Source: Microbacterium sp. 1S1 (lineage in GTDB: Bacteria; Actinomycetota; Actinomycetes; Actinomycetales; Microbacteriaceae). From it: DNA of 64,000 nt. The position numbers were made by a program, and so were the translations under genes. Below, one piece after another: positions 42,958 through 51,355 of this stretch. The stretch spans positions 1,178,001-1,242,000 of the forward strand of contig NZ_CP043430.1 in NCBI RefSeq assembly GCF_008271365.1. Reading direction: 5' to 3'. Below the pieces are notes generated by a model, which was given only the letters and a program-made list of their open reading frames with translations, made no database searches and was not told the DNA's origin. Numbering within the stretch: the first letter of the stretch is position 1; each line of letters begins with the position of its first letter.

Positions 42958-45180
42958 TCAGAAGCCGGGGAGGAGGCTGACGAGGAGGTCGATGAGCTTG
43001 ATGCCGACGAACGGGGCGATCACCCCGCCGAGGCCGTAGACGAGCAGGTTCCGCTGCAGGATCTGCGAGGCGCTGGCCGGCCGGTAGCGCACACCGCGGA
43101 GCGCGAGCGGGATGAGGAACACGATCACGATCGCGTTGAAGATGATCGCGCTGGTCACGGCCGAGGCCGGCGAGTGCAGCTGCATGATGTTCAGCGCCGC
43201 GAGCCCGGGGAACACGCCCATGAACATCGCCGGGATGATGGCGAAGTACTTCGCGATGTCGTTCGCGAGCGAGAACGTCGTCAGCGCTCCTCGCGTGATG
43301 AGCAGCTGCTTGCCGATACGCACGATGTCGATGAGCTTCGTCGGGTCGGAGTCGAGGTCGACCATGTTGCCGGCCTCCTTCGCCGCCGACGTGCCCGTGT
43401 TCATCGCCACGCCGACGTCGGCTTGAGCGAGTGCGGGGGCGTCGTTGGTGCCGTCCCCTGTCATCGCGACGAGTCGCCCGCCCTGCTGCTCACGGCGGAT
43501 GAGGTCGAGCTTGTCCTCCGGTGTGGCCTCGGCGAGATAGTCGTCGACGCCGGCCTCAGCCGCGATGGCCTTCGCGGTGAGGGGGTTGTCGCCGGTGATC
43601 ATGACCGTGCGGATGCCCATGCTGCGCAGCTCGTCGAACCGTTCCCGCAGGCCGTCCTTGACGATGTCCTTGAGGTGCACGACCCCGAGGATCCGCGCTT
43701 CGACGGACTCGGTCCCTGAGTCCGTCGAAGGGCCGGAGCCGGTCGAAGGACGCTGCACCGCCACGACGAGGGGCGTCCCGCCGCTCGAGGCGACGTCGTC
43801 GGTGAGGGTCGTGAGCTCCTCGCCCGCGGCCTGCCCGAGCCACGCCGCCACGGCGGAGGCGGCGCCCTTGCGGATCTGCGTGCCGTCGGCGAGGTCGAGC
43901 CCGCTCATGCGGGTCTGAGCGGTGAACGGGACGACCACGGCGTCCGTCGGAGCGGTCACCTGGGTCCCGCGGGCGGCGGCGAGCTCGACGATCGAGGCGC
44001 CCTCCGGTGTCGGATCGGCGAGGGAGGAGAGGGCGGCGGTGCGCAGCAGCTCGTCCGCGTCCACCCCGGTGAGCGGCAGCACCGCGTGGGCGCGACGGTT
44101 GCCGTGGGTGATGGTGCCGGTCTTGTCGAGGAGCAGCGTGGTCACGTCGCCGGCGGCCTCGACCGCACGCCCCGACATCGCCAGCACGTTGCGCTGCACG
44201 AGCCGGTCCATGCCCGCGATGCCGATGGCGGACAGGAGCGCGCCGATCGTGGTCGGGATCAGGCAGACGAGCAGGGCGATGAGGACCGGGATGCTCACCG
44301 GCGACGCGGCGTACGAGGCGATCGGGTTCAGCGCGAGGACCACCACGACGAACACGATCGACAGGCTCGCGAGGAGGATGTTCAGGGCGATCTCGTTCGG
44401 GGTGCGTTGCCGGCTCGCCCCCTCGACGAGCGCGATCATCCGATCGACGAACGTCTCGCCGGGCTTCGACGTGATGCGGACCACGATCTCGTCGGACAGC
44501 ACGCGGGTGCCTCCCGTGACAGCGCTGCGGTCACCCCCGGACTCGCGGACGACCGGGGCGCTCTCGCCGGTGATGGCCGACTCGTCGACCGTGGCGATCC
44601 CCGCGACGATGTCGCCGTCGCCCGGGATCAGCTCGCCTGCGGAGACGACGACGAGATCGTCGCGCTGCAGGTCCGCCGACGACACTGTCTCCGTCGGTGC
44701 TTCGGCGAGCCCAGCGAGCCGCTCCGCGCCCCCCTGGGTCCCAGAGCCGGGGCGCTGGGGCACTGAGCCTGTCGAAGGGCCGACCACCCGCCGCGCCGTC
44801 GTGTGGGTGCGGGTGTTTCGCAGGCTCGCGGCCTGGGCCTTGCCGCGCCCCTCGGCGACCGACTCCGCGACGTTGGCGAAGAGCACGGTCAGCCAGAGCC
44901 AGATCGCGATGCCCCAGGTGAACGCGGCGGGGACGGCGGTGCCGCCGGACTCCGCCGGTCCTCCGAGGAAGGGCTCCGCGATCGCGAGCACGGTCGTGAA
45001 CGCGGCGCCGACCCAGACGAGGAGCATCACCGGGTTGCGGACGAGCGTCGCGGGGTTGAGCTTGCGCAGTGCCCCGGGGAGCGCCTGCACGAGCTGCGCG
45101 CCACCGAACGAGCGCGGCGGCCGGGCGGGGGCGGACGCCGTGGCGTCCTGCTGTTCGGGAGGGGTGGTGAGGAGGGTCAT
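42958..45180 (-). CDS. kdpB: KdpB catalytic P-type ATPase subunit with repeat-derived insertions
   Basis: The 740-residue P-type ATPase has phosphorylated Asp352 in [13 protein letters not shown], actuator motif ITGESAPV (204-211), [17 protein letters not shown] motif ([18 protein letters not shown]) and [23 protein letters not shown] for the membrane core. It transports potassium with KdpA. Two low-complexity inserts are unusual: residues about 134-165 ([18 protein letters not shown]) in the actuator region and about 477-494 ([13 protein letters not shown]) in the nucleotide domain. Both coincide with CTGAGCC-GTCGAAGGG repeats in the DNA. Frame and catalytic sites are intact. ATG 45180 is two bases from the end of kdpA. 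Confidence 0.95.
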   Translation of the reverse strand: MTLLTTPPEQQDATASAPARPPRSFGGAQLVQALPGALRKLNPATLVRNPVMLLVWVGAAFTTVLAIAEPFLGGPAESGGTAVPAAFTWGIAIWLWLTVLFANVAESVAEGRGKAQAASLRNTRTHTTARRVVGPSTGSVPQRPGSGTQGGAERLAGLAEAPTETVSSADLQRDDLVVVSAGELIPGDGDIVAGIATVDESAITGESAPVVRESGGDRSAVTGGTRVLSDEIVVRITSKPGETFVDRMIALVEGASRQRTPNEIALNILLASLSIVFVVVVLALNPIASYAASPVSIPVLIALLVCLIPTTIGALLSAIGIAGMDRLVQRNVLAMSGRAVEAAGDVTTLLLDKTGTITHGNRRAHAVLPLTGVDADELLRTAALSSLADPTPEGASIVELAAARGTQVTAPTDAVVVPFTAQTRMSGLDLADGTQIRKGAASAVAAWLGQAAGEELTTLTDDVASSGGTPLVVAVQRPSTGSGPSTDSGTESVEARILGVVHLKDIVKDGLRERFDELRSMGIRTVMITGDNPLTAKAIAAEAGVDDYLAEATPEDKLDLIRREQQGGRLVAMTGDGTNDAPALAQADVGVAMNTGTSAAKEAGNMVDLDSDPTKLIDIVRIGKQLLITRGALTTFSLANDIAKYFAIIPAMFMGVFPGLAALNIMQLHSPASAVTSAIIFNAIVIVFLIPLALRGVRYRPASASQILQRNLLVYGLGGVIAPFVGIKLIDLLVSLLPGF
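43698..43750. repeat. Dispersed GTCGAAGG repeat inside kdpB (nucleotide domain)
   Basis: CTTCGACGGACTC (43698-43710) pairs perfectly with GAGTCCGTCGAAG (43718-43730) around GGTCCCT, followed by a second degenerate copy (GAGCCGGTCGAAGGAC). The segment encodes the extra Ser/Thr/Gly residues about 477-494 of KdpB. Confidence 0.75.
44727..44780. repeat. Dispersed GTCGAAGG repeat inside kdpB (actuator domain)
   Basis: The segment ends with CTGAGCCTGTCGAAGGG (44763-44779), preceded by a degenerate mirror-like CCCTGGGTCCCAGAGCCGG stretch. It encodes residues about 134-152 of KdpB, absent from typical homologues. Confidence 0.7.
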
Positions 45181-45182
45181 GG

Positions 45183-46859
45183 TCAGAGTCCTTCGGCGAG
45201 CGGTCCCAGTGCGAGCACGGGGAAGTAGGTGAGGGCCGTGACGACGACGGTCACGGTGAGGAGGAGGCCGACGAACTGCGGCCGATGGGTGGGGAGCGTC
45301 CCGGTGGTGGCGGGGACGCGCTCCTGCGCGGCGAACGACCCCGCGAGGGCGAGCACGAGAACGATCGGCAGGAAACGCCCGAGGAGCATCGCGACGCCAA
45401 GGGCGGTGTTGAACCACGGGGTGTTCGCGGTGAGCCCGGCGAAGGCGGAGCCGTTGTTGTTCGCGGCGGAGGTGAACGCGTAGAGCACCTCGCTCATGCC
45501 GTGTACCCCCGGGTTCAGGATGCTGGTGGACTCCACGTCCTCGCGGATGCCGGGGATCGCGAAGCTCAGAGCGGTACCGCCGAGGACGAGCACGGGGACG
45601 ACGAGGATGTAGAGGCTCGCGAGGGTCATCTCCCGCGGTCCGATCCGCTTGCCCAGCCACTCGGGGGTGCGGCCGACGAGCAGCCCGCCCACGAAGACCG
45701 CGACGATCGCCAGCACGAGCATCCCGTACAGGCCGGAGCCGACACCGCCCGGAGCGACCTCGCCGAGCATCATGTTGAGCAGGGGCATCAGGCCGCCGAG
45801 GGCGGTGTAGGAGTCGTGCATCGAGTTCACGGCCCCGGTCGAGGTCAGCGTGCTCGCGCTGCCGAACAGCGTGGAACCGAGGATGCCGAAACGCTGCTCC
45901 TTGCCCTCCATCGCCGCGCCGGCGAGCTCGGGGGCGGCCCCGCGTCCCGCCAGTTCCAGGGCGGAGAGTGCGGCGAGCGAGGCGAGGAACAGGGTGCCCA
46001 TGACGGCGACGATCGCGTAGCCCTGGCGGTGGTCGCCGACCAGTCGGCCGAACGTGCGGGGGAGCGCGAACGGGATCACGAGGATCAGGAGCACTTCGAG
46101 CAGGTTGGTCCACCCGGTGGGGTTCTCGAAGGGGTGGGCCGAATTGGCGTTGAAGAACCCGCCGCCGTTGGTGCCGAGCAGCTTGATGGCCTCCTGCGAG
46201 GCGACCGGACCGCCGGGGATCGTCTGCGTGCCGCCGGAGACCGTGACGACGTCGGTGAAGCCGTTGACGTTCTGGATCACGCCACCCGCGAGGAGAGCGA
46301 CCGCGCCGATCAGGGCGAGCGGGAGGAGCAGGCGCCCCAGACCGCGGGTCAGGTCGACCCAGAAGTTGCCGATCGTGGCGGAGCCGCGTCGGGCGAGACC
46401 GCGGATGAGGGCGATGGCGATGGTGAGGCCGACTGCGGCGGAGACGAAGTTCTGCACCGTGAGGCCCGCGAGCTGCACCGTGTAGCCCATCGTCTGTTCG
46501 GGCGAGTACGACTGCCAGTTGGTGTTCGCGACGAACGACGCGGCGGTGTTGAACGCGAGTCCCTCCGGCACGGCGGGGAGTCCCAGCGACGCGGGGAGGA
46601 AGGCCTGCAGCCGTTGCAATCCGTAGATGAGCAGCAGTCCGACGAGCGAGAACAGCAGCACGCTGCGGGCGTAGGCGCGCCATGTCTGCTCGGAGCGCGG
46701 GTCGACGCCGATCACCCGGTACAGCCCGCGCTCGACGCGCAGGTCCCGTCCGGAGGTGTACACGTGGGCGATGTAGTCGCCGAGCGGGCGGTAGAGGAGC
46801 ACGAGCACGACCACGACGGCCGTGATCTGGAGGATTCCGTACAGGATCGTCGCGTCCAT
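45183..46859 (-). CDS. kdpA: KdpA potassium-translocating subunit
   Basis: The 558-residue membrane subunit has the family's ten helices and potassium-filter segments: [58 protein letters not shown] and [19 protein letters not shown]. It binds and conducts potassium. Its ATG shares a base with the kdpF stop (TGATG) and its stop is two bases from kdpB, so all parts are translationally linked. Confidence 0.97.
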   Translation of the reverse strand: MDATILYGILQITAVVVVLVLLYRPLGDYIAHVYTSGRDLRVERGLYRVIGVDPRSEQTWRAYARSVLLFSLVGLLLIYGLQRLQAFLPASLGLPAVPEGLAFNTAASFVANTNWQSYSPEQTMGYTVQLAGLTVQNFVSAAVGLTIAIALIRGLARRGSATIGNFWVDLTRGLGRLLLPLALIGAVALLAGGVIQNVNGFTDVVTVSGGTQTIPGGPVASQEAIKLLGTNGGGFFNANSAHPFENPTGWTNLLEVLLILVIPFALPRTFGRLVGDHRQGYAIVAVMGTLFLASLAALSALELAGRGAAPELAGAAMEGKEQRFGILGSTLFGSASTLTSTGAVNSMHDSYTALGGLMPLLNMMLGEVAPGGVGSGLYGMLVLAIVAVFVGGLLVGRTPEWLGKRIGPREMTLASLYILVVPVLVLGGTALSFAIPGIREDVESTSILNPGVHGMSEVLYAFTSAANNNGSAFAGLTANTPWFNTALGVAMLLGRFLPIVLVLALAGSFAAQERVPATTGTLPTHRPQFVGLLLTVTVVVTALTYFPVLALGPLAEGL

Positions 46860-46948
46860 CAGAAGCGCTCCGGGGCGACGAGCGCCGCGACCAGGTAGAC
46901 GACCGCGGCGACGGCGAGGACGGTGGCGAGGATCTCGAAGACGATCAT
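46859..46948 (-). CDS. kdpF: KdpF small stabilising subunit, 29 aa
   Basis: A single hydrophobic helix ([29 protein letters not shown]) matches KdpF, which stabilises the KdpABC complex in the membrane. The sequence [11 protein letters not shown] is the usual KdpF ending. The start overlaps the upstream small gene (ATGA) and its stop overlaps the kdpA start by one base. Confidence 0.9.
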   Translation of the reverse strand: MIVFEILATVLAVAAVVYLVAALVAPERF

Positions 46949-47028
46949 GCGCGGTCCACCGCCTTGGCGACGAGGGACACGAGGGCGAACAGCGCCAGGG
47001 TCAGCGCGAGGTAGATGATGTCGAGCAC
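46945..47028 (-). CDS. 27-residue single-helix membrane peptide before kdpF
   Basis: GTG 47028, four bases after the ribosome site GAGG, gives [19 protein letters not shown] plus VAKAVDRA: one membrane helix with a basic end. The stop overlaps kdpF by four bases (ATGA), which indicates a real coupled gene rather than chance. Similar short leader genes occur beside actinobacterial kdpF, as far as I recall; no function is known. It is too short for routine gene callers. Confidence 0.7.
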   Translation of the reverse strand: MLDIIYLALTLALFALVSLVAKAVDRA

Positions 47029-47064
47029 GTCCTCGATCCAACTGCGCCGTCCGGCCGCGGCCGC

Positions 47065-47087
47065 CGATCCTCACGGTTCCCCTACGC
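47065..47087 (-). promoter_or_regulatory. Potassium-regulon motif upstream of kdp
   Basis: The plus-strand sequence is CGATCCTCACGG, TTCCC, CTACGC. It is 19/23 identical to the site at 53454-53476 upstream of the KimA-like gene and lies 36 bases before the first kdp-operon start codon. Its TCACGG and CTACGC units are 11 bp apart, an OmpR-family arrangement, so KdpE is the likely binder. Confidence 0.6.
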
Positions 47088-47198
47088 GGTCCCGCCGAAT
47101 GCATGCGGGTTGCTCACGCCTTCCGCTTCCGACTCGCGCACCGGGTCGCAGACCCGCGCCGGGGGCCCGGTGCGCGCTTTGCAGGGCGGCGACGGCCC

Positions 47199-47204
47199 TA
47201 TGCT
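47199..47204 (+). promoter_or_regulatory. -10 box deciding the start of the permease gene
   Basis: TATGCT ends six bases before GTG 47211, with TTTGCA at 47178-47183 as a possible -35. No ribosome site is present for GTG 47211, so translation probably begins at the very 5' end of the message. Confidence 0.45.
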
Positions 47205-47210
47205 CACGAG

Positions 47211-48380
47211 GTGGGGATCAGGAGCATGCGGATCGGCGTCGGCGCGGTGATCGTCGCCGTGCTGGTGGCGGTCGCGCTCGTGTGCGTGCTCACGGGATTC
47301 CTGCCGCGAGCGGACGCCGGTGCTCTCGGGGAGCGGATCGCGCCCGTGCTGGGGTTCGTCGTCGCGATCACGATCGTCGCCGAGCTCGCCCGCGACGCGG
47401 CAGTGTTCGACGTCGTCTCCCAGCGCCTCGCGCGGTGGGGTCGAGGCCGCGTGGTGGTGCTGTGGGCCCTCGTCGTCGTACTCGCGGTGGTGAGCACCGT
47501 GTTCCTCTCGCTTGACACCACCGCCGTGATCGTCACGCCGGTCGTCGTCGTCCTGGCGCAGAGCATCGGCGTCTCCCCGTTGCCGTTCGCCCTGGCCACC
47601 GTCTGGCTCGCCAACACGGCGTCGCTCGCCCTCCCGGTGTCGAACCTCACGAACCTGCTCGCCGCGCAGGGGGCCGGGCTCGGGCCCGGGGCGTTCATCG
47701 CGCTGAGCTGGGCGCCCACGCTCGTGGGGATCCTGGTGCCCGTCGCGATCCTCACCGTCCTGCATCGGCGCACGATCCTCGCCACGTACGCGACGCCCGT
47801 GCCCCGCCGCCCCGCCGACCCCACGCTGTTCTGGAGCGCCACCGGCATCCTCCTGGTGCTGATGCCCCTGCTCGCGCTGACCCCGGACGTGTGGATCCCC
47901 GCCACGGTCGCGGCTCTGGCCTTGATCGGGCTGTTCGCCGTCCGCCGTCGCCATGCCCTGCGCCTGTCGCTCGTCCCGTGGCAGGCGCTCGCGCTCGCCA
48001 CGTCGCTGTTCGTGCTGGTCGAGACCGCGCACGCGCAAGGACTCCTCGATTTCCTGACCTCACCGACCCTGGCCGGCGACTCTCCCGGCGACCTGTTCCG
48101 GCTGGCCGCGCTCGGGGCCGTGAGCGCGAACGCGATCAACAACCTCCCCGCCTACCTGGTCCTCGAACCCGCGGCCGGGGATCCGGCCGCCCTGATGGCA
48201 CTGCTGATCGGCGTGAACCTCGGGCCGCTCGTCACGCCGTGGGCCTCGCTCGCGACGCTCCTCTGGCACCACCGCGTGACGGCGCTCGGGGTGGAGGTCC
48301 GCTGGGGGCGTTTCGCGCTCTGGGGAGTCGTCGCCGCGGTCCCCACCGTCGGCCTCGCAACGCTGAGCCTGGCCCTCTGA
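47211..48380 (+). CDS. ArsB/SLC13-like (ion transporter superfamily) permease
   Basis: The 389-residue protein has about 10-11 helices arranged as two similar halves. Signature stretches are VSTVFLSLDTTAVIVTPVVV, ALATVWLANTASLALPVSNLTNLLAA in the first half and AVSANAINNLPAYLVLEP in the second (the NLPA-type motif of ArsB/NhaD/CitM carriers). It could export arsenite or carry dicarboxylates or Na+; the substrate is unresolved. GTG 47211 is favoured by the -10 box; ATG 47226 is an alternative five codons later. It diverges from the kdp operon. Confidence 0.8.
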   Translation: MGIRSMRIGVGAVIVAVLVAVALVCVLTGFLPRADAGALGERIAPVLGFVVAITIVAELARDAAVFDVVSQRLARWGRGRVVVLWALVVVLAVVSTVFLSLDTTAVIVTPVVVVLAQSIGVSPLPFALATVWLANTASLALPVSNLTNLLAAQGAGLGPGAFIALSWAPTLVGILVPVAILTVLHRRTILATYATPVPRRPADPTLFWSATGILLVLMPLLALTPDVWIPATVAALALIGLFAVRRRHALRLSLVPWQALALATSLFVLVETAHAQGLLDFLTSPTLAGDSPGDLFRLAALGAVSANAINNLPAYLVLEPAAGDPAALMALLIGVNLGPLVTPWASLATLLWHHRVTALGVEVRWGRFALWGVVAAVPTVGLATLSLAL

Positions 48381-48392
48381 TTCGAGCGGGGG

Positions 48393-49937
48393 TCAGCCGC
48401 GGCGCATCTCGGCGGCCAGCGCGGGGTGGGCGGCGTCGAAGCGGGCGGCGATGCGCTCCCGCACCTCGGGGGCCTTGTTCTGGCTGAGCTTCGCGCGGGC
48501 GTCGAAGCGGGAGACGCGGAGGCGGAGCCCCACGGTGCCCTTCGCGGCTCGCCGGGTTCCCGCTTCGTCCTCCGCGAGGCGCCGCCCGTGCGGCTGCCCG
48601 CTCTCGAAGTGGTCGGTGAGCCGTGTGAGCATGGCGTAGTTCTCCTCCTCGGAGAGGATCTCCGGGGTGCCGAAGAGGTGCGCGGTCACGTGGTTCCAGG
48701 TCGGGACGAGGTCCCCCGGCTCGTACAGGCTCGATGACACGTAGTCGTGCGGGCCCTGGATGATCACCAGGATCTCGTGTCGCCCGAGCTCATGCAGCTC
48801 GTCGTCCGGGCGGCCGAAGTGGCTCGCCAGCACGATGTCCTCCTCCTCCTCGATCAGCAGGACCGGGTAGTGCGAGGCGACGAGGCCGGTCGAGCTCGGC
48901 GAGACGAACGTCGCCCACGGGTGGGCACGGATGAGGCGCTTCACCTCGTCGGGATCGGTCATGAGGTAGCGGGGGTGTGACGCATGGCGCCTCCTGTCGG
49001 GTGGGGTCGGGGCGGAGGTGGGAAGCGTGCTGCGGGTCCGCACGGCGAGCCCGGCGCACACGACGACGGTGAGCCCGCCGAGGACCGTGGCCGGACCGAC
49101 GTCCTCGTGGAAGAGGAAGGCTGCCCAGGTGATGCCCATCACGGGCTGCACGAGCTGGATCTGGCTCACCTGCGCCATCGGGCCGATCGCGAGGCCGCGG
49201 TACCAGGCGAAGAACCCGAGGAACATGCTGACCGCGGCGAGGTACGCGAACGCCAGCCAGGCAGTGGGGGTGGCGACGGGCGGTGCGGCGACCCCGGCAG
49301 CGACGGCGATCGCGAGCATGACGGGAGCGGCGAGCACGAGCGCCCAGGAGATGGTCTGCCACGCGCCGAGCTCACGCGCGAGCAGACCGCCCTCCGCATA
49401 GCCGATGGCGGCGAGGATCACGGCGCCGAACAGCTGAAGGTCGGCGGGGCGGAGGGCGCCGGGTGTGCCGTTCTGCAGCGTCGCGAAGACGAGGGCTGCC
49501 GCGGACCCGAGGAGCGCGAACACCCAGAACGAGGGGGAGGGGCGTTCCCGGGTGCGCAGCACGACGGCGACCGCGGTCGCAGCGGGGAGGAGGCCGATCA
49601 CGACCGCGCCGTGACTCGCGGGTGTCGTGGTCATGGCGAACGAGGTCAGCAGCGGGAAGCCGGCGACCACACCGAGCGCGACCACTGCCAGGCGCGCCCA
49701 CTGGACGGAGTTCGGCGGCTGCTGGCGGGTCACGAGGAGGACGACAGCCGCGAGCGCGGCGGCGACGACCGCGCGGGCGGAGCCGATGAACAGCGGCGAC
49801 AGTCCGCCGCCGAGCGCGATCCGCGTGAACGGGAGCGTGAACGAGAAGGCGGCGACGCCCAGGAGCCCCCAGGCGGGGCCGGCGGCACGGGATAGCGGTG
49901 TTCCGTCCGGGCGGATAACGCTACTGTGTTCTTTCAT
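48393..49937 (-). CDS. EamA/DMT exporter read in frame into a PaiB-like FMN-binding domain
   Basis: The 514-residue reading joins a ten-helix EamA-family drug/metabolite exporter (residues 1-310) to a PaiB-type FMN-binding regulator domain (about 325-514, PRYLMTDPDEVKRLIRAHPW, then PTWNHVTAHLFGTPEILSEEENYAMLTRLTDHFE). Separate genes are normal. At the joint a strong ribosome site (AGGAGG) precedes an ATG at 48985, whose frame stops after eight codons. One extra C in the adjacent five-C run (48971-48975) would turn it into MRHTPRYLMTD and match PaiB starts. So this is either a genuine fusion or two genes merged by a one-base error. The ATG overlaps the divergent MocR ATG. Confidence 0.8.
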   Translation of the reverse strand: MKEHSSVIRPDGTPLSRAAGPAWGLLGVAAFSFTLPFTRIALGGGLSPLFIGSARAVVAAALAAVVLLVTRQQPPNSVQWARLAVVALGVVAGFPLLTSFAMTTTPASHGAVVIGLLPAATAVAVVLRTRERPSPSFWVFALLGSAAALVFATLQNGTPGALRPADLQLFGAVILAAIGYAEGGLLARELGAWQTISWALVLAAPVMLAIAVAAGVAAPPVATPTAWLAFAYLAAVSMFLGFFAWYRGLAIGPMAQVSQIQLVQPVMGITWAAFLFHEDVGPATVLGGLTVVVCAGLAVRTRSTLPTSAPTPPDRRRHASHPRYLMTDPDEVKRLIRAHPWATFVSPSSTGLVASHYPVLLIEEEEDIVLASHFGRPDDELHELGRHEILVIIQGPHDYVSSSLYEPGDLVPTWNHVTAHLFGTPEILSEEENYAMLTRLTDHFESGQPHGRRLAEDEAGTRRAAKGTVGLRLRVSRFDARAKLSQNKAPEVRERIAARFDAAHPALAAEMRRG

Positions 49938-49948
49938 GAGTCAGGATA
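49922..49948. promoter_or_regulatory. Interlocked divergent -10 boxes over overlapping start codons
   Basis: TACTGT (49922-49927) lies eight bases before the plus-strand ATG at 49936. TATCCT on the minus strand (49943-49948) lies five bases before the minus-strand ATG at 49937. Each box sits inside the other gene's first codons, and neither gene has a ribosome site. The start codons overlap by two bases within TCATGA. Confidence 0.55.
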
Positions 49949-51342
49949 GCACTGAGCGGATCGTCTCCGGTCTCCGGACGTGGATCGCCACCGCCGCGCC
50001 CGGAGCGCGCATCCCCTCGAACCGGGCCCTGACGGCGGAGTACGCGGCAAGCCCCGTGACCGTCCAGAAGGCCGTCCAGCGGCTCGTCCGCCTCGGCCTC
50101 GTCGAAGCGCGTCCCGGCTCCGGGACCTTCGTCCGCGCGGCCCGCACCCTCGCCCCCGCGGACTACGGCTGGCAGGCCGGAGCACTCGGGGCCGCTGCCG
50201 TGCGGCTCGACGGTCTCTCCTCGGCGCAGCGCCCCACCTCGCCGGACGCGATCGGGCTGCATTCCGGGTACCCGGCCCCTGACCTCCTCCCCGAGCGCCT
50301 CGTCCGGCAGGCCCTGGTGCGCGCGTCGCGGACCCCCTCCGCGCTCACCCGGTCTCCAGCGGCCGGAGAGCCCGCGTTGCAGGAGTGGTTCGCGGCGGAG
50401 CTGGCCTCGGCGGCCCCGGCCGGGACCACGGTGCCGTCCGCGCGCGACGCCGTCATCATCTCCGGGAGCCAGAGCGGACTGAGCTCGATCTTCCGGGCGG
50501 TCGTCGGGGTGGGGCGCCCGTTGCTCATCGAGTCGCCGACCTATTGGGGCGCCCTCCTCGCGGCGGAGCAGGCGGGGGTCGTGCTCGTGCCCGTCCCCTC
50601 CGGCCCGCACGGCCCGGATCCCGATGCGGTCGACAGGGCGCTCGTCGAGACCGGGGCCAGGGCCTTCTACGCGCAGCCCACGTTCGCGAATCCGACCGGC
50701 GCGCAGTGGCCGGTGGCGACCGGGGAGGCGGTCCTCGAGGCGGTCCGTCGTCACGGTGCCTTCCTCATCGAGGACGACTGGGCGCACGATCTGGGCATCG
50801 ACGCGGTTCCCCGCCCCGTCGCCGCCACCGACCACGACGGTCACGTCGTCTACCTGCGTTCGCTGACGAAGAGCGTGTCCCCGGCGCTGCGCGTCGCGGC
50901 GGTGATCGCCCGCGGTCCCGCCCGTGACCGCATCCTCGCGGATCGCGCGGCGGAGTCGATGTACGTCAGTGGCCTCCTGCAGGCCGCCGCCCTCGACGTG
51001 GTCACGCAGCCGGCCTGGCGGACACACCTCCGCGGCTTCCGGGAGCAGCTGCGCTCGCGGCGCGACCTGCTGTTGTCGTGCCTGGCGGACGAGGCGCCGA
51101 CCGCGCTGGTGGAGGCCGTGCCGGTCGGCGGGCTCAATCTGTGGCTCCGGCTGCCGGACGGCACCGACGCCGCGGCCGTCGTCCGCGAGTGCGCGGCGCG
51201 CGGGCTCGTCATCGCGCCGGGGAGCGAGTGGTTCCCCGCCGAGCCGTCCGGGTCGTACGTGCGGCTGAACTATGCGAGCGCCGACCCGGCCCGTTTCCCG
51301 GAGGCGGCGACGATCCTCGGTTCGGTCCTCGCCGGAGCGTGA
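49936..51342 (+). CDS. MocR-type GntR/aminotransferase transcriptional regulator
   Basis: The 468-residue MocR protein has a GntR winged helix (ALTAEYAASPVTVQKAVQRLVRLGLVEARPGSGTFV, residues 31-68) joined to a PLP aminotransferase-like domain with cofactor Lys312 (LRSLTKSVSPALR) and the FANPTG motif. MocR proteins use PLP or an amino-metabolite as signal. It faces the EamA exporter head to head with overlapping starts, so it very probably controls that exporter and itself. Confidence 0.92.
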   Translation: MSQDSTERIVSGLRTWIATAAPGARIPSNRALTAEYAASPVTVQKAVQRLVRLGLVEARPGSGTFVRAARTLAPADYGWQAGALGAAAVRLDGLSSAQRPTSPDAIGLHSGYPAPDLLPERLVRQALVRASRTPSALTRSPAAGEPALQEWFAAELASAAPAGTTVPSARDAVIISGSQSGLSSIFRAVVGVGRPLLIESPTYWGALLAAEQAGVVLVPVPSGPHGPDPDAVDRALVETGARAFYAQPTFANPTGAQWPVATGEAVLEAVRRHGAFLIEDDWAHDLGIDAVPRPVAATDHDGHVVYLRSLTKSVSPALRVAAVIARGPARDRILADRAAESMYVSGLLQAAALDVVTQPAWRTHLRGFREQLRSRRDLLLSCLADEAPTALVEAVPVGGLNLWLRLPDGTDAAAVVRECAARGLVIAPGSEWFPAEPSGSYVRLNYASADPARFPEAATILGSVLAGA

Positions 51343-51355
51343 CCGTCGCGGCCGG

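Noticed and set aside
45181..46683. Extension of the kdpB frame upstream of 45180 (about 500 residues)
   Set aside because: It only overlaps kdpA in another frame; its composition is Arg/His/Pro-rich and KdpB homologues start at the chosen ATG.
48790..49362. Separate short gene inside the EamA region on the minus strand
   Set aside because: It is a shadow frame; it would only be used at the end of the exporter if the C-run had one more base.
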